The position numbers were made by a program, and so were the translations under genes. From Lamellibrachia columna (taxonomy: Eukaryota; Annelida; Polychaeta; Sabellida; Siboglinidae): a stretch of DNA of 64,000 nt. Positions 1 to 12,800 of the stretch are shown one piece after another. The stretch covers positions 12,880,033 through 12,944,032 of the forward strand of contig OY759270.1 of NCBI GenBank assembly GCA_963662155.1, read 5' to 3'. The notes under the pieces were generated by a model. The model saw only the letters and a program-made list of their open reading frames with translations. It ran no database searches and was not told the DNA's origin. Numbering within the stretch: position 1 is the stretch's first letter; each line of letters starts with the position of its first letter.

Positions 1-1646
1 CTCTTAACCTCCTTGTCTCTAGAGTTGTTAAACCACATTCTTTCAGGCGTTCTTCATAACTAAGGTCTCTCAGTTCTGGAATCATTTTAGTTGCTCTCCT
101 TTGTATGCGTTCAAGCGTATCTATATCCTTCTTACGATATGGTCTCCATGCTTGTATACAGTATTCTAAATGAGGTCTAACTATTGCTTTATAAAGAGGT
201 ATAATTAACTTTTTTCCCTTGTATGTTATGTTTCTTCTGATCAATCCAAGAATTTGATTACCCTTTGTTTGAAGCTGCAATACCACACTGCTCTGAAACT
301 TTCATATCAGCGCTTATTGTAACTCCTAAGTCCTTTTCTTTTACAGTAGTACCCAGAACAGTATCTCCCATTTTATAGTTTACATTCAAGTTCCTATGTC
401 CTGTATGTAGGCATTTACATTTCCCAAAATTGAACAACATCTGCCATTTCTCAGACCATTTCACTAATCTGTCTAGATAGTTTTGTAAATGTTGTTTATC
501 ACCATCAGTATTAACCTTTCTAAACAGTTTTGTGTCATCCGCAAATTTCAGTACGTTACTTGTTATACTGTCGTCCAAGTCATTGATATAAATTAAGAAT
601 AATATAGGTCCTAATACTGATCCTTGAGGTACCCCACTCAAAACCGATTTCCAATTTGAAACTTCTCCATCTACTACAACTCGTTGTCTTCTGTCAGTCA
701 GCCATTGTTCTATCCAGTCAGTTATGCTATCCCCGATACCATGGGCTTTTAATTTAAGTAGTAATCTTTGATGTGGCACTTTGTCAAAAGCTTTCTGAAC
801 ATCTAAGTAGATAATAACTACTGGCGATCCCACGTCTATCCACTTAGTGATTTCTTCCAAAAAACATAACATATTTGTTAAGCATGACCTCGCTTTAAGG
901 AATCCATGTTGAGATGAATTTAATAATTTATGCTTAACGAGGAAGTCCACCATATGGTCTTTAATTAACCTTTCTAATAATTTACAAATCACTGACGTTA
1001 AACTCACTGGTCTGTAATTCTCTGACTTATTTCTCGAACCCTTTTTAAATAATGGTATGATGTTTGCTTCTTTCCATTCAAACGGAACAACTCCCTCTTT
1101 TAATGACAAGTTGAATACTCTTGCAAGTGGTATACTGATTTGTTCTACTGTTTCCGTTAGTAATTTTGGAGGAATCCCATCCACTCCCGGTGATTTGTTA
1201 TCCTTCATTGCCTTTATTTTCTTAGCTACCAATTCTGGAGTTACAACTAACGGACCTAAATAGTCAGATTTAGCCCCCTGAAATTTAGCATCAGCAACTG
1301 GTAATGAACTAATATCTTCTTTGGTAAACACTGAACTGAAGTAACCATTTAGGTCTTCCGCCATTAAAAACCCCTGTGAGATGATATTTCCAGCACTGTC
1401 TTCTAGAGGTCCAACCTTGTCTTGTACGTTTTGTTTACTCCTGATATATGCATAAAAACTCTTGCTGTCATTTTTTATGTTACATGCTAGTTTTTGCTCA
1501 TAGCTTCTTTTAGATTGTCTGATTTCAGTTGTAGCTGCATTAAGTGCCTCTTTGGTGATTTGAGGCTGACAGTTCAGGACACCAAACGAGGAGCATAGAA
1601 ACGAATCACACAACTGGCTGAGAAGAGAGACCGGCACAGAAAACAA
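1..1646 (-). mobile_element. CR1-like LINE, ORF2 reverse transcriptase, 5'-truncated
   Basis: A minus-strand ORF (258-1646) carries a LINE reverse transcriptase. In order it shows the SPGVDGIPPKLL block, the NYRPVSLTSVICKLLER block, YLDVQKAFDKVPH, SGVPQGSVLGPILFL and the catalytic LKFADDTKLF (about 530-550). The reading continues after a frameshift near 260 into 1-257, which encodes the CR1-type C-terminus (PLYKAIVRPHLEYCIQAWRPYRKKDID, then TLETRRLR). The element is cut by the window start on its 3' side and has no endonuclease, so it is a 5'-truncated, frameshifted copy. The same 3' coding region recurs at about 19545-19900 (plus) and 46600-47283 (minus), so this is a multicopy family here. 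CR1/L2-type assignment rests on motif pattern, not a search. Confidence 0.85.
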
Positions 1647-1655
1647 ACCTCAGGG

Positions 1656-1930
1656 TCAGAGGTATGCCAATTCCTTCTCAGGACTCAGGCTCAGTCCACT
1701 ACCTTCTCCTGCAGCAAGTGCGGCAGAGAATGCAATGTCAAAGAGGGGCTCTAGAACCACACCAGGCGATGCGAACCTAACACGAAGTTGGTCACCACGG
1801 TTCAAACCATTGTCGGACGTCGGTGCAAAACAGACGTATACCGAAGACTGTCCACTCCCAATAATACGGTTTCCATCCTGCTTGGCCAAGCCCAACCCAG
1901 GGGCCAAGGTCCCAGGATACCGCCGTTGAC
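1656..1930 (-). other. Unrecognised open frame next to the LINE
   Basis: An 83-codon open frame (1656-1907, minus) directly abuts the truncated LINE. It is GC-richer than its surroundings, and the plus strand has an overlapping open frame. I see no known motif, signal peptide or clear splice pair. It could be unrecognised LINE or other transposon sequence, or a shadow. No function is proposed. Confidence 0.2.
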
Positions 1931-2078
1931 GTTCACAACATTTTTCTTTTTATATCGTAATTGTCACTATTATGAATCATATAACATAGCCATTTTTTTC
2001 GGGTTTCGTTACACTGTTATTTGCTAACGATTCACCTACACATTGTACAACGCTTCTTGAGCTCGCAAGCTTCGAACT

Positions 2079-2318
<240 letters not shown>

Positions 2319-2319
2319 G

Positions 2320-2660
2320 TTGCCAAGTCAAGTCAAGTCAAGTTTTATTCTCTAATACCATACAATGGTGTATGAGATAAATATACAATACCAAGAGTAC
2401 TTGAAAGTACTCGAAACATTTAAAAATAATAAGAACAGTCAATGTTAGTTCAACTTACCAATTACGATTTTGATTAACTTACATATTCTTATTAGTTTAT
2501 TTAAACTATGAATATTAAATCACACAGATAATTTGAAAGAATTAGGGTGATTAATAAAACATTTTGTCAGAAATCTATTTCTTTGGTCTCTTAAAGTGTA
2601 ACATTGAAACAATAGATGAAATTCATCCCCAATCTCATTTCTATTACACAAAGTACAATA
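2320..2660 (-). mobile_element. LINE 3' fragment (C-terminal zinc-binding end of ORF2)
   Basis: The minus strand encodes RYCTLCNRNEIGDEFHLLF followed by QC, a C-x2-C...H...C pattern typical of the C-terminal end of many metazoan LINE ORF2 proteins. A stop codon and an AT-rich 3' tail follow, ending in repeated CAAGT at 2328-2343 beside the (TA)n tract. Sequence beyond about 2680 in the same frame does not look like LINE, so only the last ~340 bp are kept. Clade not determined. Confidence 0.6.
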
Positions 2661-2859
2661 CCTTTCATTTCTATCAATATTGAACCAGTGCAAAAACCCG
2701 TGTTGCCAATGACAGGCATATGACGTCACATACGCAAGCGGCAATCCATATCCGCGAGATGGCGCAAGTGCGATAAGCATTGTCCGACAGATGGCGGGAT
2801 TGAACCAGAGCATGCGCATAGAAAGAAGTTTGCGATCAAAGAAACTATGAGTCAAAACA

Positions 2860-3498
2860 AAATGTGATCATACCGTTAGCAAACATAACATTTTGTAAAT
2901 TTCCTTTTTGACTCAATGTACTGGTATAATATATAACGACAAAAGTGTCATTCTCCCTATTCAACAAAGCGGTTAATGGTAATACTTGGAAAATCAACTG
3001 CGGAAGTGAGGTGAGTTATCCACTCCGGCTTCGGCCGCAGCGTCAATGAAAGTACCTTGTCAGAAACTTGTGACCATTCGGTGTTTGTCAACAGACCCGA
3101 ATTAATTGCGCGGGGCCTACATTCGGAAGCTCTTTGGTGGCATGTGCTTGATATTCTTCCAGAAAACATACTTTGTTATCTGACACTAGTGACAGTCAGA
3201 TGGGTATTTCTGACGAGACAATGTCAATGTCAGAAACTGTCAAACTATTTTCTGACAGTGACAGGTTTCCGACGTCAGAAACTGTCAGTATCTAATCTCT
3301 CTTATGGATTTATGTATGATATAGCTCATTATATAAATAAATTACATACATTATTCTTGCATAGAAAGAACAAAAGAATCATGACGTCAGAAAGACAGTA
3401 AATGGTATTTACTGTGGTATTTACTGTCTTGTAAGTCACAGTAAGAAACGTGCCAACCCTGTCTGCCTAGTAAGTAATAGCTGTAGTAGCCTGCACTA
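2860..3498. other. Intergenic, no gene seen
   Basis: No exon with credible splice sites is visible. Between 3180 and 3300 the words TGTCAG, CAGAAACTGTCA and TCTGACAGT recur, giving a loose cluster of short repeats. The open frames here are short and unrecognised. Confidence 0.4.
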
Positions 3499-3499
3499 A

Positions 3500-3681
3500 T
3501 GCTGCGTTCAAATGCATTTGTACTTCTCATGGCTACGAGTATATGATATGTAAATAGAGTTCACGACCACCATGAATTCGTAAATACAAGTCGTCAACTG
3601 GGCCGGGGCTCCTTTTTAAATTACGAGTACTCGACTGGTAATTCACTGGGATCGTGAACTGTAGTACGCATGAACGCAGCA
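3500..3681. mobile_element. Short TIR element (MITE-like), about 180 bp
   Basis: GCTGCGTTCA at 3501-3510 is matched exactly by its reverse complement TGAACGCAGC at 3671-3680. AAT lies directly outside both ends (3498-3500 and 3681-3683), a possible 3-bp target duplication. There is no coding capacity. It sits about 200 bp upstream of the TSG101 start codon. Confidence 0.6.
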
Positions 3682-3881
3682 ATAGACTCTACATACAATA
3701 TATATTTTTACTGGATCGACCACTTGCTAGCTAGGCACTATGTATAGTCAATCATTCAGCAAGATACATTGTCATGTGTCAACCGCCATTTCAGTGTCGC
3801 ACCTATAACGTGAATCTGAGTGGTGTATTGCAGTTAATGTGACTGGCTGTCACAAGAACTGTTCTCTGAAGTTTCTGCAGG

Positions 3882-6800
3882 ATGTCATCACATGAAGCCT
3901 ACCTCAGAAATTCACTGTCTAAGGTGTGGCTGCATTATTACTTTAATATGGTTGTGTTTCAGATTGTGTTGCATTATCTGTTTCATTGAACAATTTTATA
4001 TCTATGCAGGCAGTGCAGCAGAATTCTATGTAAGGTAGACAATGAAGCCTGTATAAGCTATGCAAAGCACATCCACTTGTCTAGCTGGGTAGCTGTTATC
4101 ATTGCATTATAATAAAGGGTCTTGGCAATAAAAATTATACAGTTGATACCTCATTTATACATTTATGATAATTATTAGCAGTTATTAATTTTTAGCAGAA
4201 CACATTTAAATTGTCTAAATTGAGTGCACTACGGTAGTCTATCACACGCAGGGAAAAATGGCCTTTGCTCAAAGAGCTTTAACAAATGATGTGGAGGAAA
4301 GTCTGGATTGATGTCAAAAGTCAGGGTATGTCTTTAATTAGCTTTAAATACAGTGTTTACAGTTTGTTGTTATTAATGATAACCAAGTTTACAAAGAACT
4401 TAATGTAGAATTATGTCAGAATGAGGGTCTTGAGAAATACCAGGCGATGCATGCTCTACATAAAGTTGGCCTCCATGACGCAAACCATTATCTTGCAAGA
4501 CAGAAAGAGGCTGAATGAACGAAATGAAAACCAGTGAAATGCATGCAATTTACATAGAATATTAAATTTTAACAATATCTCCCAACCTATCTAAGTTACT
4601 AAATGCCAGTTCCTTGTTTCTTTCAGTACCAGCACCCTGATATTGCAAAGCGTGACATTCTGAACGTGTTCAATTCATACAAAGACCTCAGGCCAGTTTT
4701 GGATGCATATGGTAAGTTTGTGTGTGTAAAAATCAAATATTATTAGTTTGTTACTATAACTTGGGTAATTTAAGTTTCTGCCATTACTACCAAGTACGTT
4801 ATGCCTAGATAATATTATTAAATATTAATAGAATGATCCCTTGTAAAATGCCATGTTGCAGAGCACCATTGATGTGTCTGTCTGGTTTACTCAGTCATAA
4901 TTAAATTTTTTGAAAGTTTAATCAGTTTACGCATTGACTAAATTATTATATTTCATGGCCAATTCCCATTTCCAATAGCAAGATTAAATTTGTTTATCTA
5001 TGAAACCTCCATAAAGGTGCTTCTCCAATTTGATTGTTTTGCTCATATTGTTTCAGATTCATTTCGCGAATAATCAAACATATCTAATATCGACTCTGAC
5101 ATGCTAGCTCGTTTGTACAAATTTGTTATTTTGTTTTGGTGAAATCATTGAACAAAATAAAAAATTATTCTTTACCGGATCCGGACAAAGTTCGGCAAAT
5201 AAAGGGCAACAGTGGTCCAACTCTATATACAATAATATAAAGCTACTCACACTTATGCAAGTTACCTGATATAACGACCAAAGGCAATTTGTTTGATGAT
5301 TTTAACAAACCAGCTACATACATTACAGAGAAACTGTTCACACACTACACATTGAACATGAACAAACCTGAGTTGCAGTGGCCTAAATCAATTGAAGATG
5401 GACTTTTAACATCTGATTAAATTATTGTTCTTGAAACAGTACCGCTACTTTCATGTAACTTATTCTTGCAGCAGAAAAGCTGAGTGCTTAGATTGGTGTG
5501 ATAACAACGTTTTTGAAACGTGTTTCTTTGTTGAGTATTATAGATTATTATAGTAATACACAATGGCTATGTATCGCTGTTTCAGTGTTCAACGATGGCA
5601 CAAGGAAGGAACTGTTATGTCTGGATGGCACGATACCTGTGCCTTATAAAGGTACGTCAACATTAAAGACACCTCCTCAATTCTTGTCTTGTTTCAGATG
5701 TTATTTCATGAAAAATTTAACCAATATAGTATCAAAAAAGCAAAATTGGTACTGCTCTATATACTATGACATTATGCTATCCATGCTTTTGATCTGACGA
5801 GTATATCACTTAAACTGTTTATACATACACATTTAGACGAATGTTATGCATACAGGGAACACATACAACATCCCGATATGTCTGTGGCTAATGGACACCC
5901 ATCCGTACAACCCACCTATGGTGTTTGTGAAGCCCACCAGTAGCATGATGCTCAAGACAGGCCGCCACATCGATGGCACTGGACGGGTCTACCTGCCCTA
6001 CCTTCACGAGTGGAAACATGTAAGTCACAACCATGAGGTTATATGTTGTATTTCTAATAGCCTCGTTGAGGGTTATATAAAGTATTTCTTATAGCCTTAA
6101 ACTAACTTCACTTAGGTTTCATGTAGTATTTCTTGTAGCCTCAGACAAACTTCAGTGAGGTTTTATATAGTATTTCTTGTAGCTTCAGACAAACTTCAGT
6201 GAGGTTTTATATAGTATTTCTTGTAGCCTCAGACCAAAAAGGTTGTAGACCAGGATTGGTGGCTTGAGGCATCTGATTGCTACCCCAGCTTATTTGCACT
6301 GCCAGTGTTGTGGTCTTTGATGTCAGGTGTTATGTGTTATGAAAATGTCGCACCTATCCAGGCTGGTGGTCAGTGAAAGTTTCACAACACATGCCTGTTG
6401 CTATAGTGAACTGCTTTATGTTCATTATCTACTATTGATCACAAACTTTGTTACAAAAGCAGGCCCTATATCCAGGAAGGATATTTTAAGGAAACCAGGA
6501 CATGTTGTTATGTTATGTTGGTGGACACAGTTTCTCAGTCTAACACCGACACTTGCTTTACAGTGCATGTCTCTTGAGACTTGAGTATTCGCTGACTAGT
6601 GTGTTACTGTGTATAACAAAATTTCATCTGACTGCTCAATCTGGGTTTCAACCTTCAACCATAACAAATCTGATCTGGTAATCTAGGTTGGATTGCAGCT
6701 GTTACAAGTGCCAAACCGCAAATTACATCAGGTAGCTGGAGCAGCGTTAATGTGTTTTCCTTGGTTGGGCTGGCTTGTTATTCACAAGGATTCTTTGTTA

Positions 6801-9800
6801 GTTTTCATTGTTGTCAGTTTGTCGTCTATAACGTTCTTGCTCAGTCCAACTTCACTTAGGTTTTATGTTGTATTTCTTGTAGCCTCATACTAATCTGACT
6901 GAGGTTTCATGTTGTTTCTTGCAGCCTCAAGCAGACCTGATTGGACTCTTCCAAGTGCTGGTCATCATATTTGGGGAAGATCCTCCTGTCTACTCGAAGG
7001 TTGCTGCTCCCCCCAGACCGGCATACCCTCCCTCAACCCAGGACGGGAACATGCCCTATCCCGCGCCAGGTGAATGGCACAAAATGTATAATCATGATGC
7101 AGTCATATTCTATGTCAAAACGTATGTAAGCTATATTGATGAGTAAACTGAATATCTTGACAACATCTGCCTTGGACCTGTTCGATAATGACCACAGGTT
7201 TTTGCCATCACACTTACTTAATCCTCTTCGCGCGGGTTTGAACATAAGGTCGCTACCAAGGCTCACCACCGTGGTCTGTCTGTTGCAAATCTTTCCAGGT
7301 ATTCCAAGTCCATCCCTGTTCTCTCTCTCTCTACTGCTCTCCTCCAGGTCTCCTTTGGTCTGCCTCTCTTTCTGTTTCTGTGGACATCAGGTGTCCATCT
7401 GAGGGCAACTCTGGGTAGGGTTGTAGGTGGCATTCGGAGCACATGTCCGATCCATCTCCACCTGCGCATCTGTACTTCTTGGGTTATGAGTTTGGTAGTT
7501 GTTCTCCTACGCAGCTCAGTGTTCGAGATGGTGTTTGGCCAAAAGATGTTGAGGATTCTGTGTAGGCATCTGTTCTGGTAAACTTCTAGTTTATGACTGA
7601 TGGTTTTGGTCATCTTCCAGGATTCTGCTCCATACAGGAGGGTGCTCAAGACGTTGCTCTTAAATAGCATGATCTTGGTTTTTGTGCTGACGTTCCTTGA
7701 TCTCCATGTGCTTCTAAGTGTTGCAAATGCTTGGCTGGCCTTTGAAATCCTTGTTCTTATTTCTTTTTCTGTATCTACGCTGGCTGTCATTTTGGAGCCC
7801 AGGTACGTGAAGTCTTCTATATTCTCGATTTCTTCTTCATTTAGCATGATGGCTGCTTCTGTTCTACTATTCATCCTCAAGTGTTTCGTTTTCTTGGTGC
7901 TGATCTTCAGTCCAGTCTCTCTTGCTTTTCTTGTCATGTTGTTGATCTTAGCTTGCATGTCCTGATGTCATTGTGAGAGCAGCGCTATATCATCCGCAAA
8001 ATCCAAGTCTTCCAGAAGGCTAGTAAGGGTCCATCATATCCTTTTTCCATTTATTACACTCTTCATGACCCAATCAATATCGAGGAGGAATAGAAAGGGG
8101 AGAGTATACATCCCTGTTTTACCCCGATGGTGACTTCAAAGGTATCGGTCAATTCATTGTTGCAGATCACTTGTGATGAAAAGTTGCTGTACATCATCTT
8201 CACTATATTCACAAGTTTCTGAGGAACTCCACTGTATTCGCAGTATCCTCCACAGTGAATTGCGTTGGATGCTGTCAAATGCTTTCTCCATGTCTACAAA
8301 ATTGACATATAATGGTGCGTTCCACTCTTTGCTTTGCTCTAGGATCTGCCTCAATGTGAAGATATGTTCCGAACAAGATCGTCCTGGTCGAAAGCCCGTC
8401 TATTTTTGTCAGATATGGTCATCCAGTATCTTCTGTCAGTCTCTTATAAATAATCTTGTTGAAGACCTTGCTGGTGAGAGACAGCAAGGTGATGCCTCTC
8501 CAATTGTTACAATCTGATGTCACCTTTTTTGGGCAGCTTGACTATCAGTCCAGTCTTCCGTGTTTCTGGTGTCTCTTCACTTTCCCAAATATTTCTTTAA
8601 ATTTCTGTTAGTAACCGTGGTGTCTGTTTCTTCTGCCTTCAGCATTTCTGCTGTCACTCCATCCACTCCTGCTGCCTTACCACTCTTCATTTCCTTGATC
8701 GCTGCTTTCACCTCTTCCATGGTTGGTGCATCTATGTTGATGTCCAGGTCCTCTCGTGCTGCAGGTATATCTGCTATGACACAGGGTTCTGGTCGGTTCA
8801 CTGAATATGATGTCTTCCTTGTCTTTCACAGGTACATTATTGTTGATGTACCTTCCACTGAGAGTTTTGGTGATTCTGTATAATGTCTTGAGGTCTTGTA
8901 TTCTGGCTGCTTCCTCTGCCTCGTCTGCAAGTCTTTCCACATATGCTTTCTTGTCTACCTTTGCCAACCTTTTTACTTCTCGATCTGTTTTTGTGTAGCT
9001 TCTCTTAAGTTGGTCCTTAACTCTTTCTGATCTCGTTGAGTTTATGCTTTGTTTGATTACTTTCCTTTCCGCAATTTTTTGCCAAGTCCTTGTCTGGATC
9101 CATTCTTCTTTCTTCTTCTTTTTATATCCTAAGACTTTCTCACCAGCTTCTCTGAAGGCTTGATTAAAGGTGTCAATGTTCATTTCCTGTTCTTCTCCAA
9201 GAACAATTCTTGAGTTCTTGTTTGAAGACTTGCTTTGTCCCTGCATCTTTCAGTCTGGCTGAGTCGATCAGTCTTCCCCTTTCCCCTCCTCTTTTCGCCT
9301 TGCACAATTTCAGGGTGACGATACCAACCAGCAGGTTGTGATCACTTGCTAGGTCAGCTCCTCTGCAGGCCTTAACATCTTGCAGTGAACTTCTCCATTT
9401 ACCATTGATGAGGATATGGTCAATTTGGCTCTTGGTGTTTCCATCTGGCGATGTCCATGTTATCTTGTGGATATCCTTATGTTGAAACAAGGTCCCTCCA
9501 ACAATCAAGTCATTTTTTGGTAAAAGTCGTATAGTCGCTCTCCGTTGTTGTTGATGGTTCCAAAACCATGTTTTCCCATAACCCGTTCTCTGTCTCTGTT
9601 TTTGTCTCCAACTCTGGCATTGAGGTCTCCAATGATCATCAGCATGTCATGAGTTCTTACTTCCTCTGTTGCTGCTTGCAGTTGTCCGTAAAAAACTATC
9701 CTTGTTTTCCTCGGTTGCATCTTCATTCGGTGCGTAGCATATAATCACTGTCAATTTGGTGTATCTTGAGTTAAATCTGGTCTTGAGAAGTCTTTGTCCA

Positions 9801-12800
9801 AGTGGTTTACATTCTGTCAGTGCTTTCTCCAGCTTGTTGTTGATAATTAAAGCCACTCCTTCTGTGTGCTGGTCATCTGATCTTCCAGAGAAGAGTATGG
9901 TGTGTCCTGATGCTAATTTCCTCTCTCCTCTTGTTTTGCTAACTCCAAGGATGTCTAGTTTATAGTTATCAAATTCCTTTACCACCTGAGCAAGCTTGTT
10001 AGTCTGGTACAATGTCCGTACATTCCAACTTGCTACTCTGTTCCTCCTCTTTGGCTTCAGCTCCCTGCTGGGTTTGGCTGTTATCCATCATCAGTCCAGT
10101 GTCCTGGTGTGCTTCACCCCTGTCACCATAAATGTTTTGTTCTCTGGTTTTGGTTTCCGTAACAAGGTTTTCTTTACGAGGTGGAGTTGTCGGCCTCACG
10201 CTCAACCCACCTCCTTTATCCGGGCTTGGGACTGGTAAGAGTCTCCGAAGAGGAGAGCTCCAGGCGGAGTTTTTGCCATCATACATATATGAATAATTGC
10301 TGGACTCCTGATAAGCCAGTGGCTTCCTTGTCCTCTTGCTATTCTGGGGCTTATCGCTTTGAGTGGCAATCTTGTTAAATGATGTTAATTCTAGTTCATT
10401 CTTCCGACTGTTTGTATGTACTGTTGGAATGCTTTGTGTTTGTAGGGGGTGCAATGCCCGTGCCATATCCACCGAGCGCTGGTTACCCCAATCAGCCAGC
10501 TACCAGTGGCGGTGCATACCCCAGACCCCCATGGATGGGTTCGACTCAGCAGAACTACCCCTATCAGGGGGGCTATCCGCCCTACTCGTCGACACAGAGC
10601 TATGGTGCCCAGACAGGTGAGACATTGCTACACATTAGGCAGGCATGTGTTCCATGTATACAGTACTAGGCAACAGAATGAATATAAGTCCATTTAACAA
10701 CTTCCAGGGGGTAGAAGAAATGAAAACAATTGGTTTCCTAGCAAAATTAGGACTTGTGCTCAATCAGCTGAGATTGACAAGACTAGAATAGGCTTGGAAA
10801 GGCACGAGGAGCATTTCATAAACTCATCAAATTGTGGAGGTTAAAGGGTATAAATACAAACACCAAAATAAAACTATTCTACAGCAATGTTATACCCATG
10901 CCTCTCTATTGAAACCTGGAAAACAACCATCAAAATTGAACAGAAACTAGCACGTTTCCAGACCAGATGTTTGAGCAGACTTCTAAATATGAAATGAATT
11001 CATCACCAATGAATGTTGGAGATATTTGGGCCATGTCATTAGAATGCCGCCAACAAGTGCAACAAAGCAGGCGTAGTGCTAGAAACCATCTGGAAAAGAA
11101 ACATACTAACGAACCATTGCAAAAGAAACGCACATCCAGAAAATAAAGACACAGAACCTAGGTTGAATGGTTGCAGATAGAAATGGATGGTGTTGGTTGG
11201 TCTCTGCCTTGTGTGTCTGATGGCACAAGGAGTAACTGTGAGATTAAGAAATTTTTTCACAGTGTCTTATACAAAATTCTGAATTGTGTAAGTCACATGG
11301 TGTCCACGAAGTCTCTTCAGATGACAAAAACATTTCCTTTTTTTGGGGGTTTGTTGGACATCTTTACTACATTAAAGATGCCCCAAAAGCAAATATAAAC
11401 CATGAGAAAATTCATGTCAGTAGGAAGTGTTTTTTGTCTTGTGAAAGAGACTTCGTAACATACAATTCACCAAATTGTTTGTTTAAAACAGCTATCTATT
11501 TAAACTAATTGTTGGTTGAGACCAAGCCCTAACTTTGCTAGGAAACCAAGTTTTAGTCATTTTCTGCACTTCTTGTTGTTAATGCACTTGTATTCATTGT
11601 GTTGCCCAGTACTGTGCCAATGCACATGTGCAAACATAGCAGTGAAAGCATCCATGGAATTCATTGTATCTAAAGTGTTCATCCTCATGTTGCAGGCGTA
11701 GGCGATCATGACCCACCATTTCCACAAGCACAGGTGTTTTAATAGTTCTGTTGTACTCTTTCTTAGCCAAGCTGAGCACTAGATCATCAAGGATTTTAAT
11801 TCTTTGCCGACCTCTGCTTCTTTTCCCCTCAAACTTTCTCATTGTCCTTACGTGTTCTTGTTTTCTCTTTCTCTTCATCCTAGATAAGTTTTTTATAATG
11901 TTAGATGCTAGCATACTATAAATGTTTTTTTTCGATATGTTTGTGATGTCATTGCAATGCCTGGAACTGGTAGATTTTGAAATTGGTCATAAAACTATTT
12001 TTTTTATTTTAAAGTAATTTCCGAAAGGTGTTGTTTTGCTTAGGTAAAAGCGTATGTAGTCATACAGTATATGAATTACGATTTTCTTCAACCACAACTA
12101 TTTTGATTACTTACTCAATGTTTTGACTGCCATCGGCAACCTTCATCATATGTAATTAGTTTTATTATCCGCTGTCATACAATAGAACTTATTTATAACA
12201 CGATCGACACCTAAGATTGAACCCACTGTTGCCAGTCATAAAAAATATAGTGCTAATGCACGTACATCATGAATATCATCTATTGCATAATTTCTAATAA
12301 AATTATTTTACTGCTATATGACAGGAGCCCACACTTCGGCGGCGGGAGTCCAGTTATCTGAGGAGCAGATTCACGCGTCACTGCTGTCGGCCGTCAAAGA
12401 CAAGCTGAAGAGACGGGCACTGGATGTGTCCTCTCAAGGACAGGTGAGACATGTCATCATGGGTCACAAAATACAGTTGTCACATGGTTGGCTGTCACAG
12501 ACTTCAGACAAGATGTCACAGTGCTTGGGATCACTGAGAAATGGTGCAGTGTGTTTGCAATCCTTCCTCAATTCAACTTGTTTTGTCTCGTTTTAGAACC
12601 ATTCACGACAATTCCATCTTACTTAGTATCCACTATGACATGCTGTTTTGTTTTTGTGAAATTATGGGACAAACTATTAAATTATTTTTGGCCGGATCTG
12701 GTCAAAATTCGGTAAAAGGGGCAAAGGATTGACATGATCCAGCTATATATACTATACGATAAGGCCATTCACACTTTGGCAAGTTACCCAATGAAATCAA

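Noticed and set aside
4258..4315. ATG at 4258 as the TSG101 start
   Set aside because: Its frame stops after 17 codons and does not join to exon 2; the ATG at 3882 gives the expected 14-residue exon with correct phase.
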